Assembly: GCA_003153505.1 (NCBI GenBank)
Contig: PLZA01000019.1
Location: forward strand, 4,076-68,075
DNA length: 64,000 nucleotides
Direction: 5' to 3'
Source: Candidatus Dormiibacterota bacterium
GTDB lineage: Bacteria; Chloroflexota; Dormibacteria; Aeolococcales; Aeolococcaceae
Below are positions 1 to 8,712 of this stretch, piece after piece. The notes beneath the pieces were generated by a model. It was not told where the DNA came from, made no database searches, and saw only the letters and a list, made by a program, of their open reading frames with translations. How positions within the stretch are numbered: the stretch's first letter is position 1; each line of letters begins with the position of its first letter. Made by a program: the position numbers and the translations under genes.

Positions 1-198
1 TCCGGCGCGTCCGAAACAGCCATCGCCGAGCCTGCAAACCTCGGCCGAGGTTGACCTCCCTCGCGACGGAGAGGGGGCATGCGGCGGCGAACTGCTCAGT
101 GCGATTGACGCGTTCTAACGCTATAGTGGGATAGCGAGGTCAGGAAGCCGCCAGCCGCGGGATGAGCAAGCGCCTCCGCATCCATATCCGCGTACGAG

Positions 199-1155
199 GT
201 GGTTGAGTTGCATCGACGGTGGTCATCCCCCGCGCTCCTCGGTGTCCTGGCGCTGGGCATGATCCTTGGCATCCCGCACACTGAGGCTGCTGCGTCGACC
301 GTCAAGGCGGTCGAGTACCCGGTCAGCGTATCGAGCGGCAGCATTCTGGTGATGACGCCAGGTCCCGACGGGGCCGTCTGGTTCACCGAGAAGCAAGCCG
401 CAACCATCGGTCGGATCAGCGCACGTGGAGCCGTCCACCTGTACCCGCTGCCGTCGCCGGTGCCCGGCTACCCGAGTCCCCAGGTCATCGGGATCACCAC
501 GGGTTCCGACGGGGCGCTGTGGTTCGCGAGTGCCGCGTCGTACGCCGGTCGCCTGACGACCGCGGGCGTCTTCACCTGGTTCCCAATGCCCGCAGGATCG
601 ACATGGGTCGCGTCCGGGCCCGACGGGAATCTCTGGTTCGTGGAACTCACCGGCCACATCGCGCGGGTAACGACCTCGGGCGTGGTGACCGAGTTCCCGA
701 TACCCCCGAGTGGCAATCTCCCGACCGCGATCGTCGCGGGGCCGGACGGGGCGATGTGGTTCAGTGAGAACGCGCAGATGATCGGGCGGGTGACCACGGC
801 CGGGGTGTACACCGAATACCCGTTGGATCACCCTTCGAACACCGCGTGTCTCGCACCGGGCGCTGATGGGAAGGTCTGGATCGCCGAGGACGGTTATCTC
901 GCCGAGGTGTCCAGCACTGGCGCGATGCGAGACCACCCCGCTCCGGCGATCAGTGGCGTCGGGTGCATCGCAGCCAAGGGCAAGCTCATGTGGTTCACGA
1001 CCGCAACCGGCGTCGGGCACATGTCATTCGGCGGGACGTACGCGACGTTCACGGCGCCGTCCGGAGACGGCTCCTATGGTCTGTGTCTTGGCCCCGACGG
1101 CCACATCTGGAGCAACGAACTCACCAGCATCGCTCGGTGGGTGAGCGGTCCCTGA
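199..1155 (+). CDS. Secreted Vgb/SMP-30-like beta-propeller (virginiamycin B lyase-like)
   Basis: Signal-like N-terminus, repeated 'GPDGAVWFTE...IGRI...' blades (GPDGNLWFVE, GPDGAMWFSE, GPDGHIWSNE). Confidence 0.8.
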   Translation: MVELHRRWSSPALLGVLALGMILGIPHTEAAASTVKAVEYPVSVSSGSILVMTPGPDGAVWFTEKQAATIGRISARGAVHLYPLPSPVPGYPSPQVIGITTGSDGALWFASAASYAGRLTTAGVFTWFPMPAGSTWVASGPDGNLWFVELTGHIARVTTSGVVTEFPIPPSGNLPTAIVAGPDGAMWFSENAQMIGRVTTAGVYTEYPLDHPSNTACLAPGADGKVWIAEDGYLAEVSSTGAMRDHPAPAISGVGCIAAKGKLMWFTTATGVGHMSFGGTYATFTAPSGDGSYGLCLGPDGHIWSNELTSIARWVSGP

Positions 1156-1189
1156 CAGCACCGCGATTCCCCGGATCGCCCCCGTTACG

Positions 1190-1702
1190 ATGGTGGCGAG
1201 ACCGGTATGGAGATCCTCACACCGCGCCTGTCTTGTCCCGCTGATCGCAGGGGATATCGAAGAGCTGGCCGCCCTCTACGCGGATGCCGAGGTGATGCGT
1301 GGGAGCTCGGGGTTTGCCATACCCCGTGACCGCGCCGCAGGCGAACAGTGGCTGCAACGGACGCTGGCCGTTCCGAGCACTGACGCGTGGGTGACGTTCC
1401 GCGTCGACGATCGGTCGAGCCGTACGTTCCTGGGCAGGTGTGGGCTCCGCCGGGAGGACGGCAGCCAGGAAACAGAGCTGGCGTCCGCGTTCGTACGAGC
1501 GGCATGGGGGCGTGGCGTTGCCACTGAGGCGTCGGCGGTGGTCCGGCACGGCTTCGACACTGGACTCACGCGGATCGTGGGCTGCGCGCTCGCCGGCAAT
1601 GGCACTTCGCTGCGCATCCTCGAAAAGGTGGGAATGCGGCGGACTCGCGAGGACCTCACGTCAACGGGCGTCGTGATTCGCTATGAGATGGAGCGCCTGT
1701 GA
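1190..1702 (+). CDS. GNAT-family N-acetyltransferase (RimJ/RimL type)
   Basis: 'AWGRGVATEASAVVRHGFDTGLTRIVGCALAGNGTSLRILEKVGMRRTRE' is a typical GNAT motif. Confidence 0.8.
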   Translation: MVARPVWRSSHRACLVPLIAGDIEELAALYADAEVMRGSSGFAIPRDRAAGEQWLQRTLAVPSTDAWVTFRVDDRSSRTFLGRCGLRREDGSQETELASAFVRAAWGRGVATEASAVVRHGFDTGLTRIVGCALAGNGTSLRILEKVGMRRTREDLTSTGVVIRYEMERL

Positions 1703-1756
1703 AGTTGTTGCGCGTTCGCGGATCCGAAGCTGGCAGCCACGTGCCGGCCTGCGAGC

Positions 1757-2038
1757 CTATTGGGCCGGTCGCCTGGGCAGCGCCTGGCGGCGCGTCAGTG
1801 CTTGCTCGTAGTGGCGCTGGCACCAGGCCACGGTCTCGGTTGGGCCGAACGGTCGCAGGTAACTCGGGCCGCGCGCGTGCCACGTCGCACGCACCGCCGG
1901 GGCTCCGCACACTCGACATCCTCGGCGCAGCGCGGTCGGGCGATCACGGGCCACCCAGGTCAGATACTGGATTCTGCGCGCCCGGCTGACGAGGCCGAGC
2001 GCGACGAACACGACTGCTAACACGCCGACGGCAACCAT
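1757..2038 (-). CDS. Small membrane protein with Cys/His residues, unknown function
   Basis: N-terminal TM helix, then 'CRVCGAPAVRATWHARG...WCQRHYEQ'. Confidence 0.4.
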   Translation of the reverse strand: MVAVGVLAVVFVALGLVSRARRIQYLTWVARDRPTALRRGCRVCGAPAVRATWHARGPSYLRPFGPTETVAWCQRHYEQALTRRQALPRRPAQ

Positions 2039-2313
2039 TCCCCGAGCCTACGGGCTCGCCGCAAGTCCTTTGGTGACGACCAGGTATCGGGTCGCCGCAG
2101 CGCTGGCGATACATCGACGGCTGCCGCGGGCGGTGACCTCCGGCACCCACGCGGTCATGGATCTGGGCGCCGGTTGGGAACTGCCCGGCTTCCGTGGTCG
2201 CGCCTGCCCTGGGTTCATCCCGACAACGTCGGGCTGACGGCAGCTGCGGAACAACCAGAGACGGCCCTCACAGCGGGCCTCACAGACTGAGGTGAGGCAC
2301 GCGACGCCTGGAT

Positions 2314-2862
2314 TCATGATGGCCGCCCGCCGAACTGCCAGTTGTGGACCTCGATGGCGGCGTACCGGTCAGGGAGCAGGATGGCGCGGGCCGTTTCCGG
2401 GTCCGGTGCCCGGATCAACACCGCCGTACCAAGCCAGCCGGCGCCGTTGTCGGACAGGAGCGGCCCAAATGCGATCAACTCGTCCTGATGGCGCGGCAGT
2501 GCGAGGTTGGTGGCTTGTTCCGTGCCGAGGCCGAGCACGAGATACATGCCACCGGTCCGACCACCGGGAAAGTCCCACATCGTGCGCCCCAGCATGTTGC
2601 GCCACCTGCGCAACAACACATCGCGATACACGCCGGCCTGGTAGTTGGGCTCGTCGAAGGCGAACGCACGGGCTGCCGCAGTGTCCGGCAGATCGACGAT
2701 GTGCACGCTGCCAGTTGGCGTGTCGCCGTCGCCGGCGAGCGTCGGGCCGCGCGCGATCATCTCCGTCGCGTACCGGTCCATGTAGGACCAGTGCTTCTCC
2801 AGCAACTCGTCGCGCAGGGCGACCGAGCCGGGCCGATCACGGTGGTAACAAAAGAACTCCAT
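2314..2862 (-). CDS. YciI-like domain protein
   Basis: 'MEFFCYHRDRPGSVALRDELLEKHWSYMDRYATEMIARGPTLAGDGDTPTGSVHIVDLPD...AFAFDEPNYQAGVY' matches the YCII pattern; ATG at 2862 preferred over the longer ORF. Confidence 0.75.
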   Translation of the reverse strand: MEFFCYHRDRPGSVALRDELLEKHWSYMDRYATEMIARGPTLAGDGDTPTGSVHIVDLPDTAAARAFAFDEPNYQAGVYRDVLLRRWRNMLGRTMWDFPGGRTGGMYLVLGLGTEQATNLALPRHQDELIAFGPLLSDNGAGWLGTAVLIRAPDPETARAILLPDRYAAIEVHNWQFGGRPS

Positions 2863-2907
2863 GACGGCAGTCTGCGCCACAATTCGGCGCACCCATGGAG
2901 TGAGAGG

Positions 2908-3648
2908 CTAAGGCCAGACGGGATTGAGCAGCAGTCCCGTGAGCCGCTCGATGCGTGTGTGGTCGAGCCCGATGGCCCGCAGAAGGGAGACGGCGCCGCC
3001 GTGCTCGGAGTCGACGCACTCCATCGTCTTGACCATCGCCTCGCGACGGACGGTGAACAGTCGCTCGGCGCGCACCTCGTTCATGCCGCGTTCCAACGCC
3101 GTGACCCGATCGCGAGCAAGCATGTCTGCAAGCTGCACGCCGCTGATCGCGTAATCGTCGGCGATGTCGTCGACGCTGACGCCGGCGAGACGCAGCACCA
3201 GGCCGACGACGACTCCGGTGCGATCCTTGCCCGCATGACAGTGCACGAGAATCGGCGCAGCGGGGGCGTTCGCGATCGCATTCATCGCGGCCGCGACGCC
3301 TGTCCGGCGTTCGCGGAGCCACCAGCAGTAGACCTCCGCGGCGCTTGTCAAATGGTCGGGATAGTCCTCGTCATCGGTGAAGATGGGTGCGTGGAACGTG
3401 TGCACCCCGGCATTGACCAGTGGGCTCGGTCGTTGCTCGCGTTCTGAGGTGGTGCGCAGGTCGACCACCGCACCAATGCCGAGGTCGAGCAATTCCCGGA
3501 GACCCGACTCGCTCAGCGCGTGCGGCGACTCGCTGCGCAGCAGCCGCCCCGGGACCGTCTGCCGTCCGGATGCGGTTTCCAGCCCCCCGAGGTCGCGCAG
3601 GTTGATGAGCCCATCGATCGCGAGCGCATCGGATTGTTGCGAGAGCAC
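2908..3648 (-). CDS. Tyrosine-protein phosphatase (Y_phosphatase3 type)
   Basis: P-loop 'VHCHAGKDRTGVVVGLVLRLAGV'; N-terminal 'INLRDLGGLET'. Confidence 0.85.
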   Translation of the reverse strand: MLSQQSDALAIDGLINLRDLGGLETASGRQTVPGRLLRSESPHALSESGLRELLDLGIGAVVDLRTTSEREQRPSPLVNAGVHTFHAPIFTDDEDYPDHLTSAAEVYCWWLRERRTGVAAAMNAIANAPAAPILVHCHAGKDRTGVVVGLVLRLAGVSVDDIADDYAISGVQLADMLARDRVTALERGMNEVRAERLFTVRREAMVKTMECVDSEHGGAVSLLRAIGLDHTRIERLTGLLLNPVWP

Positions 3649-3785
3649 GTGCTCACCCTACCAGCGCGCTGGTTAACGGCGCGATATCGCTCCCGACCTG
3701 TGCTTGACGAGCCCAGGGCGAGGAGCGTAGGCGGGGCGTCCGACAGTAAGGTTTCCTAATTGGCCATCGGAGGACACGCTGGCCG

Positions 3786-4148
3786 CTAGCGGATCTGGCC
3801 GACCGCTGCACGCGCCGGCTCGGACATTGCCGGATTGAGTCGGTAGAACGCCCAGATGCCGAACTTGAAACTGGTCACGAAGCCGGCGTCGCGCAGCGTT
3901 GCGAGGTGGTGGCTGATCGTCGGCTGACCGAGATCGAACGCCGCGGTGAAGTCGCAGACGCAGACCGGTTCGCTCGCCGTCGAGAGGATGTGCAGGATCT
4001 GGATTCGGGTTGGGTCGCCGAGCGCTTTGTGGAGCGCTGCGAGGTTGTCCGCACGCGCATCGGGCAGTCCTGGCGCGACGGGCTGGCAGCACCCCTTGAT
4101 ACGGGCGGGTGCGAGCGCGGCCCTGGCGGCGGACGCCGCAGCGGTCAT
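3786..4148 (-). CDS. arsR: ArsR/SmtB-family metalloregulator
   Basis: wHTH 'LGDPTRIQILHILSTASEPVCVCDFTAAFDLGQPTISHHLATLRDAGFV' with the CVC As(III)-binding motif; ATGA overlap with the upstream gene fixes the start. Confidence 0.88.
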   Translation of the reverse strand: MTAAASAARAALAPARIKGCCQPVAPGLPDARADNLAALHKALGDPTRIQILHILSTASEPVCVCDFTAAFDLGQPTISHHLATLRDAGFVTSFKFGIWAFYRLNPAMSEPARAAVGQIR

Positions 4149-4663
4149 GGTGTGCGCCGCTCCATGAGCAGCACGTCCCGCCACACGCCGTTGAGCTGTC
4201 CGAGCCGCTCACGGGTCCCGACCACGCGGAATCCGCAGCGCCTGTGGAGCTCGACGCTCGCGACGTTCTCGGGGAAGATCCCGCTCTGGATCGTCCAGAT
4301 GCCGGCAGCCTCGGCGGCGGCGATGAGCGTTTCGAGGAGCCGGCGGCCGATGCCGTGGCCGCGAGCGCACGCGTCGACATAGACACTGTGTTCGAGCACA
4401 CCTGTGTACACGCAACGATCGGAGACGGGTCCCGCCGCCGCCCAGCCGACGAGCGCGCCGTCGCGCACGGCGACGAAGCGGTATTCGGGTGGATGTGTGG
4501 CCGTCCAGCACTCGAAGGGCGGGACGTCGGTTTCGAACGTGGCGTTGCCCGTGTCGATGCCCTGCACGTAGATGGCGCGCACGGCCCCCCAGTCGCTGTC
4601 GCGGAACGGTCGGATTGCGAGATCGGCCGCCACGGGCCGGGATTCAGTCTGCATGCTGCCCAT
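4145..4663 (-). CDS. arsN1: GNAT acetyltransferase, ArsN1/phosphinothricin acetyltransferase-like
   Basis: 'AIRPFRDSDWGAVRAIYVQGIDTGNATFETDVP...SVYVDACARGHGIGRRLLETLIAAAEAAGIWTIQSGIFPENVASVELHRRCGFRVVGTRERLGQLNGVWRDVLLMER'; located with arsR/arsI. Start at 4663 or 4654. Confidence 0.8.
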   Translation of the reverse strand: MGSMQTESRPVAADLAIRPFRDSDWGAVRAIYVQGIDTGNATFETDVPPFECWTATHPPEYRFVAVRDGALVGWAAAGPVSDRCVYTGVLEHSVYVDACARGHGIGRRLLETLIAAAEAAGIWTIQSGIFPENVASVELHRRCGFRVVGTRERLGQLNGVWRDVLLMERRTP

Positions 4664-4667
4664 TGTA

Positions 4668-4689
4668 TCCATTGACAGTCGTCGATGGA
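4668..4689. promoter_or_regulatory. ArsR-like operator 1 (ATTGA-N6-TCGAT core inside a 22-bp imperfect palindrome), overlapping a -35 TTGACA
   Basis: TCCATTGACAGTCGTCGATGGA; TTGACA (4672-4677)-N18-TAGGAT (4696-4701) makes a good sigma70-type promoter reading rightward. Confidence 0.65.
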
Positions 4690-4713
4690 ACGCGCTAGGA
4701 TCCGGTTGGTTCA

Positions 4714-4729
4714 ATCGACGGTCATCGAT
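4714..4729. promoter_or_regulatory. ArsR-like operator 2 (ATCGA-N6-TCGAT)
   Basis: ATCGACGGTCATCGAT: perfect 5-6-5 inverted repeat, 13/16 identical to the operator 1 core. Confidence 0.6.
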
Positions 4730-4745
4730 AGGAGGTCTGGTCACC

Positions 4746-4796
4746 ATGAGCTGTGAGTGCGGCTGCGAATGCGACGCCACCTGCGACTGCTGCTGA
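4746..4796 (+). CDS. Cysteine-rich 16-aa micropeptide MSCECGCECDATCDCC
   Basis: ATG with TAGGAGG upstream (about 4729-4735); 7 Cys in 16 residues, TGA at 4794-4796 one base before the arsI ATG (4798). Confidence 0.65.
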   Translation: MSCECGCECDATCDCC

Positions 4797-4797
4797 G

Positions 4798-5295
4798 ATG
4801 GGACGCGTACAACTCGCCCTGAACGTCGCCGATCTCGACGAAGCCGTCGGGTTCTATTCGAGGCTCTTTCAGACGGAGCCGGCCAAGCGCCGTCCCGGGT
4901 ACGCGAACTTCGCGGTGGCCGACCCGCCCTTGAAACTGGTGCTCTTCGAGAACCCGGCGCAGGCCGGCACGCTCAATCACCTCGGCGTCGAGGTGGGCAC
5001 GACCGACGAGGTGGTGAGCGCGACGCGTCGGCTCGCCGCGGCCGGGCTTGCCACCGAAGTTGAGGACGGGGTCACCTGCTGCCATGCACTGCAGGACAAG
5101 GTGTGGGTCGCGGGGGCCGACAGCCGCTGGGAGGTGTACACGGTACTTGCCGATGTCCCGCAGAATGCCGAGACGATGACGACGCAGGATTGCTGTGGCA
5201 CGGGAGCATCGGGTGACGAACCAGCGGTGTGCTGCACGACCGCCGCAGGTTCCTCGGGTGCCGGCTCGGAAGTCACGCCCACGCTGAGCGTCTGA
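4798..5295 (+). CDS. arsI: ArsI/CadI-family VOC metalloenzyme (C-As lyase-like) with Cys-pair C-terminal tail
   Basis: 'MGRVQLALNVADLDEAVGFYSRLFQTEPAKRRPGYANFAVADPPLKLVLFENPAQAGTLNHLGVEV...TCCHALQDKVWVAGADSRWEVYTVLAD'. Confidence 0.85.
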   Translation: MGRVQLALNVADLDEAVGFYSRLFQTEPAKRRPGYANFAVADPPLKLVLFENPAQAGTLNHLGVEVGTTDEVVSATRRLAAAGLATEVEDGVTCCHALQDKVWVAGADSRWEVYTVLADVPQNAETMTTQDCCGTGASGDEPAVCCTTAAGSSGAGSEVTPTLSV

Positions 5296-5301
5296 CCCGC
5301 C

Positions 5302-6699
5302 GTGCGGCTCCTGGCGATCGGCGGCAGCGACGCAGGGATCAGCGCGGCGCTCCTTGCCCGCGAGCTCGATCCCGGCGCCGACGTCGCCGTCATCGTCAGC
5401 GACGAGTTTCCCAACTTCTCGATCTGCGGCATCCCGTACTACGTGTCAGGAGAGGTACCCGACTGGCGCAATCTGGCCCACCGCACTGCGACAGACCTCG
5501 AGGCGACTGGCATGCGCCTCCATCTCGGGACGACCGCAGAGCGGATTGATGCCGATGCCCACGAGGTGGCGGTTCGCGATGCCCACGGGACGATGACCGC
5601 GATGCCATACGACGCGCTGGTCGTCGGCACCGGCGCCCGCCCTGTGCGCCCGCCGATACGAGGACTCGATTTCCTGGGACCGCGTGACGGTGTCCACGTC
5701 GTCCATTCGATGGGCGACACATTCGAGGTGATGAGCAGCCTGACGGCACACGACGCGCGCAGAGCCGTGATCATCGGCGCCGGTTATCTCGGGATCGAAA
5801 TGGCCGAGGCGCTGGTCCTGCGCGGCCTCGAGGTGACCCAGGTCGAGCAGCTCGCCGAAGTGCTGCCGACGGTCGACCCAGAACTGGGTCGGCAGGTTGC
5901 CGCGGAACTCCGCGAGCGTGGTGTCGACGTGGTGACCAGGACAGCGGTGCAGCTGATCACACGCACTGACGCGGCGGAGACGGCACGCCTCCGAGTCGAG
6001 GGCGCGTCCAGCGACGGGACGCCGTTTCAGCGCGACGCCGACATCGTCCTCGTCTTCGCGGGCGTCAAGCCTGATGTCGCGCTCGCTGAGGCTGCCGGCG
6101 CAAAGCTCGGCGTTCGAGGAGCGATCGACGTCGACCGGACCATGCGGACGAATCTTTCCGATGTGTTCGCGGCGGGCGACTGCGTCGTCACCCATCACCG
6201 TCTGCTCGGGACCACCTACGTCCCACTCGGAACGACCGCGCATAAGCAGGGCCGCATCGCGGGCGAAAACGCCCTGGGTGGCACCCGTGAATTCGCCGGA
6301 AGCCTCGGCACCCAGGTCGTCAAGGTTTTCGACATGGCGGCAGCACGCACCGGGTTGCGCGACCACGAGGCGGTGAGTGCCGGGTTCGAGCCGGTCACCA
6401 TCGGCGCGGAGGCTGACGATCACAAGGCCTACTACCCGGGCGCTCACCGGATCGCGATGCGGTGGACGGGCGACCGGCGAACGGGACGTCTTCTCGGCCT
6501 CCAGCTCTTCGGCCACCGACACGCCGAGGTGGCCAAACGTGTCGACATCGCCGCCACCGCCATCTTCAACGAGATGACTGTCGACGCGATCAGCGAGCTG
6601 GATCTCTCCTACACACCGCCGCTGGGCAGCCCGTGGGACGCTCTCCAGATCGGGGCACAGGCGTGGGTCAAGGCCGTCGCGGGCACCGCGAAGCGGTAA
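5302..6699 (+). CDS. FAD-dependent pyridine nucleotide-disulfide oxidoreductase, CoA-disulfide reductase/NADH oxidase-like
   Basis: 'LAIGGSDAGISAALLARELDPGADVAVIVSDEFPNFSICGIPYYVSGEV' (redox Cys motif), 'VFAAGDCVVTHHRLLGTTYVPLGTTAHKQGRIAGENALGG'. Confidence 0.85.
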   Translation: MRLLAIGGSDAGISAALLARELDPGADVAVIVSDEFPNFSICGIPYYVSGEVPDWRNLAHRTATDLEATGMRLHLGTTAERIDADAHEVAVRDAHGTMTAMPYDALVVGTGARPVRPPIRGLDFLGPRDGVHVVHSMGDTFEVMSSLTAHDARRAVIIGAGYLGIEMAEALVLRGLEVTQVEQLAEVLPTVDPELGRQVAAELRERGVDVVTRTAVQLITRTDAAETARLRVEGASSDGTPFQRDADIVLVFAGVKPDVALAEAAGAKLGVRGAIDVDRTMRTNLSDVFAAGDCVVTHHRLLGTTYVPLGTTAHKQGRIAGENALGGTREFAGSLGTQVVKVFDMAAARTGLRDHEAVSAGFEPVTIGAEADDHKAYYPGAHRIAMRWTGDRRTGRLLGLQLFGHRHAEVAKRVDIAATAIFNEMTVDAISELDLSYTPPLGSPWDALQIGAQAWVKAVAGTAKR

Positions 6700-6724
6700 C
6701 CGAGCGAGAGCTGCAGATCAGCGG

Positions 6725-7261
6725 TCAACCGCGCCATTCATGAGGAGGGGGCGGTGGGGGTGGTCCGTGCTTCGGCGTCGGGATCGATTCGATGCCGGGC
6801 GTCTCGTCCGGCCACACCAGCAGCACCGCGCAGGGGGCGTGGTCGACGACGAAACGCGTGGCATGGCCCAGGCTCTTGGGACCAAGCCGTGCGTGATCCC
6901 CGTCTCGTGCCACCACGAGCACGTCGACGCCATCGGCGACCGCGTGGATGACTTCGCGTTCAACCCGTCCACGCCTGCTCAGCACCTCCGCATCCGGGTG
7001 GCCGACGCGGGCGGCGGCCGCCGCGAGCAGGCTCGACGCCTCTTCGTCGGCAATGTCGTCGTAGCGGCGGTGCGGCTTCCGCCCGGGAAAGCCGCGCCCG
7101 AACAGTCCGGCGGTGGCGGCGTCGGCGGCCTCGGCCACCTCCAACGGCGTGACGTGGAGGAGGGTGAACCGCGAGTCCGACGGAAAGTGCCGGCGGGCTG
7201 CATCGACGCATCCCTCCCAGGTTCCCTCGACGACCCAGATCACGATGTGCATGGGCGCCAT
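6725..7261 (-). CDS. Universal stress protein family protein
   Basis: 'MAPMHIVIWVVEGTWEGCVDAARRHFP...DVLVVARDGDHARLGPKSLGHATRFVVDHAPCAVLLVWP'; TAATG overlap with the upstream permease. Confidence 0.7.
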   Translation of the reverse strand: MAPMHIVIWVVEGTWEGCVDAARRHFPSDSRFTLLHVTPLEVAEAADAATAGLFGRGFPGRKPHRRYDDIADEEASSLLAAAAARVGHPDAEVLSRRGRVEREVIHAVADGVDVLVVARDGDHARLGPKSLGHATRFVVDHAPCAVLLVWPDETPGIESIPTPKHGPPPPPPPHEWRG

Positions 7262-8511
7262 TAACCCATCACCCGCAGCGAAATCCACAGCGCGAGTGTC
7301 GTGGCGACCAGGACGGGTGGGACCGTGATGGCTCCGAGGCGGAGGAATTCCGAGATCGGGAGTTCCTCACCACGGCGGATGAGGATCCGTCTCCAGAGCA
7401 ACGTGGCGAGCGATCCGACATAGGTGAGGTTGGGCCCGGTGTTGACGCCGATCAGGACGGCGAGCACCGGTCCCGCGCCCGCCCCCGATACCGCGGGGAG
7501 GAGCAGCAGCGCGGCGGGCAGGTTGTTGATGACGTTGGCGAGCACCGCCGCGACGACTGCGATGACCAGCAAAGAGCCGAGACCGGAGCCCCCGGGGACG
7601 AGATGGGCGACGGCCGATCCGAGGCCGTGCAGGGAGATTGCCTTGACCACGAGCCCGAGTGCCAGAACGAAGGCGAGAAAGGGGAGATCGATCGAGATGG
7701 CCAGCTCCTGGAGGGTGGTTCGCCGGCGCACCACCGCCGGCACGGCGAGCACCAGGGCGCCGCCAAGGGCTGCAAATGCCGGGCTCACGTTGAAGGCCGA
7801 GGTGACGAAGAAGCCGGCGAGCGTCAGCCCAACCACCGTGGTCACGAAGACGGGAACGGGGAGTGGGGTCACCTCGCGCGCGTCCCCACGGCCGACGAGG
7901 TCACTGGCGAAGAAGCGGCGGAGCACCAGCCACTCCACGCCGATCGCCGCCAGCCAGGGGAGCGCCATGGTAGCGCCGAATCGAGCGAAGGAGAGGCCAC
8001 TCGCACCGAACGCCAGGAGGTTGGTGAGATTCGACACCGGCAGCAGCAGCGACGCGGAGTTGGCCAGGTGCGTGCACGCGTAGACATGCGGTTTTGTGCG
8101 GAGGTGGAGACGCGCGACGGTGGCGAACACGACCGGCGTGAGCAGGACGACGGTGGCGTCGAGACTGAGCACCGCGGTGACGACGCTTGCTGCCGCGAAG
8201 ACGAGCGCAAGCAACGACACGGGTCTGCCGCGCGAACCGGCCGCCATCCACGAGCCGGCAGCCTCGAACAGCCCATACCGGTCGCAGAGATTGGCGAGGA
8301 CCAGCACGGCGGCGAGGAACCCGATCGTCGGGCCGAGGCTTCCTGCCTCCGCGCCGGCCTGACCCAGGGGCAGCACGCCGAGGACCAGGAGCAGGCCGGC
8401 TGCGGGAACGGCCACGACCGCTTCCGGCAATCCCCGGGGGCGGACGATGGCGCATCCCAGCGTCGCAATGAGGAGCAGGACCGCCAGCGTCTCTGCGAGG
8501 GGACTCGGCAC
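7261..8511 (-). CDS. arsB: ArsB/SLC13-like arsenic/anion permease
   Basis: Multi-TM; 'SLDATVVLLTPVVFATVARLHLRTKPHVYACTHLANSASLLLPVSNLTNLLAFG' and 'VNTGPNLTYVGSLATLLWRRILIRRGEE' are ArsB-like. Confidence 0.8.
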   Translation of the reverse strand: MPSPLAETLAVLLLIATLGCAIVRPRGLPEAVVAVPAAGLLLVLGVLPLGQAGAEAGSLGPTIGFLAAVLVLANLCDRYGLFEAAGSWMAAGSRGRPVSLLALVFAAASVVTAVLSLDATVVLLTPVVFATVARLHLRTKPHVYACTHLANSASLLLPVSNLTNLLAFGASGLSFARFGATMALPWLAAIGVEWLVLRRFFASDLVGRGDAREVTPLPVPVFVTTVVGLTLAGFFVTSAFNVSPAFAALGGALVLAVPAVVRRRTTLQELAISIDLPFLAFVLALGLVVKAISLHGLGSAVAHLVPGGSGLGSLLVIAVVAAVLANVINNLPAALLLLPAVSGAGAGPVLAVLIGVNTGPNLTYVGSLATLLWRRILIRRGEELPISEFLRLGAITVPPVLVATTLALWISLRVMG

Positions 8512-8712
8512 GTCGCCGGACAGCGTACGGCCTCGGGGCGTTCCGGTGACCCAGTTGCGTCACGGCTTGTTTGCCGCGTTCTCCGACGATCGACCACCAC
8601 GCCGTTACCGGATCGCGAAGGATCGGGCAGAACGGTGTGACCTTCCGTTCCAGGGTCTTTCCGTCTCTGCCGTCAGCATCGTCTCCAGGTGCCAAATCGT
8701 CAGGAGACCAAC

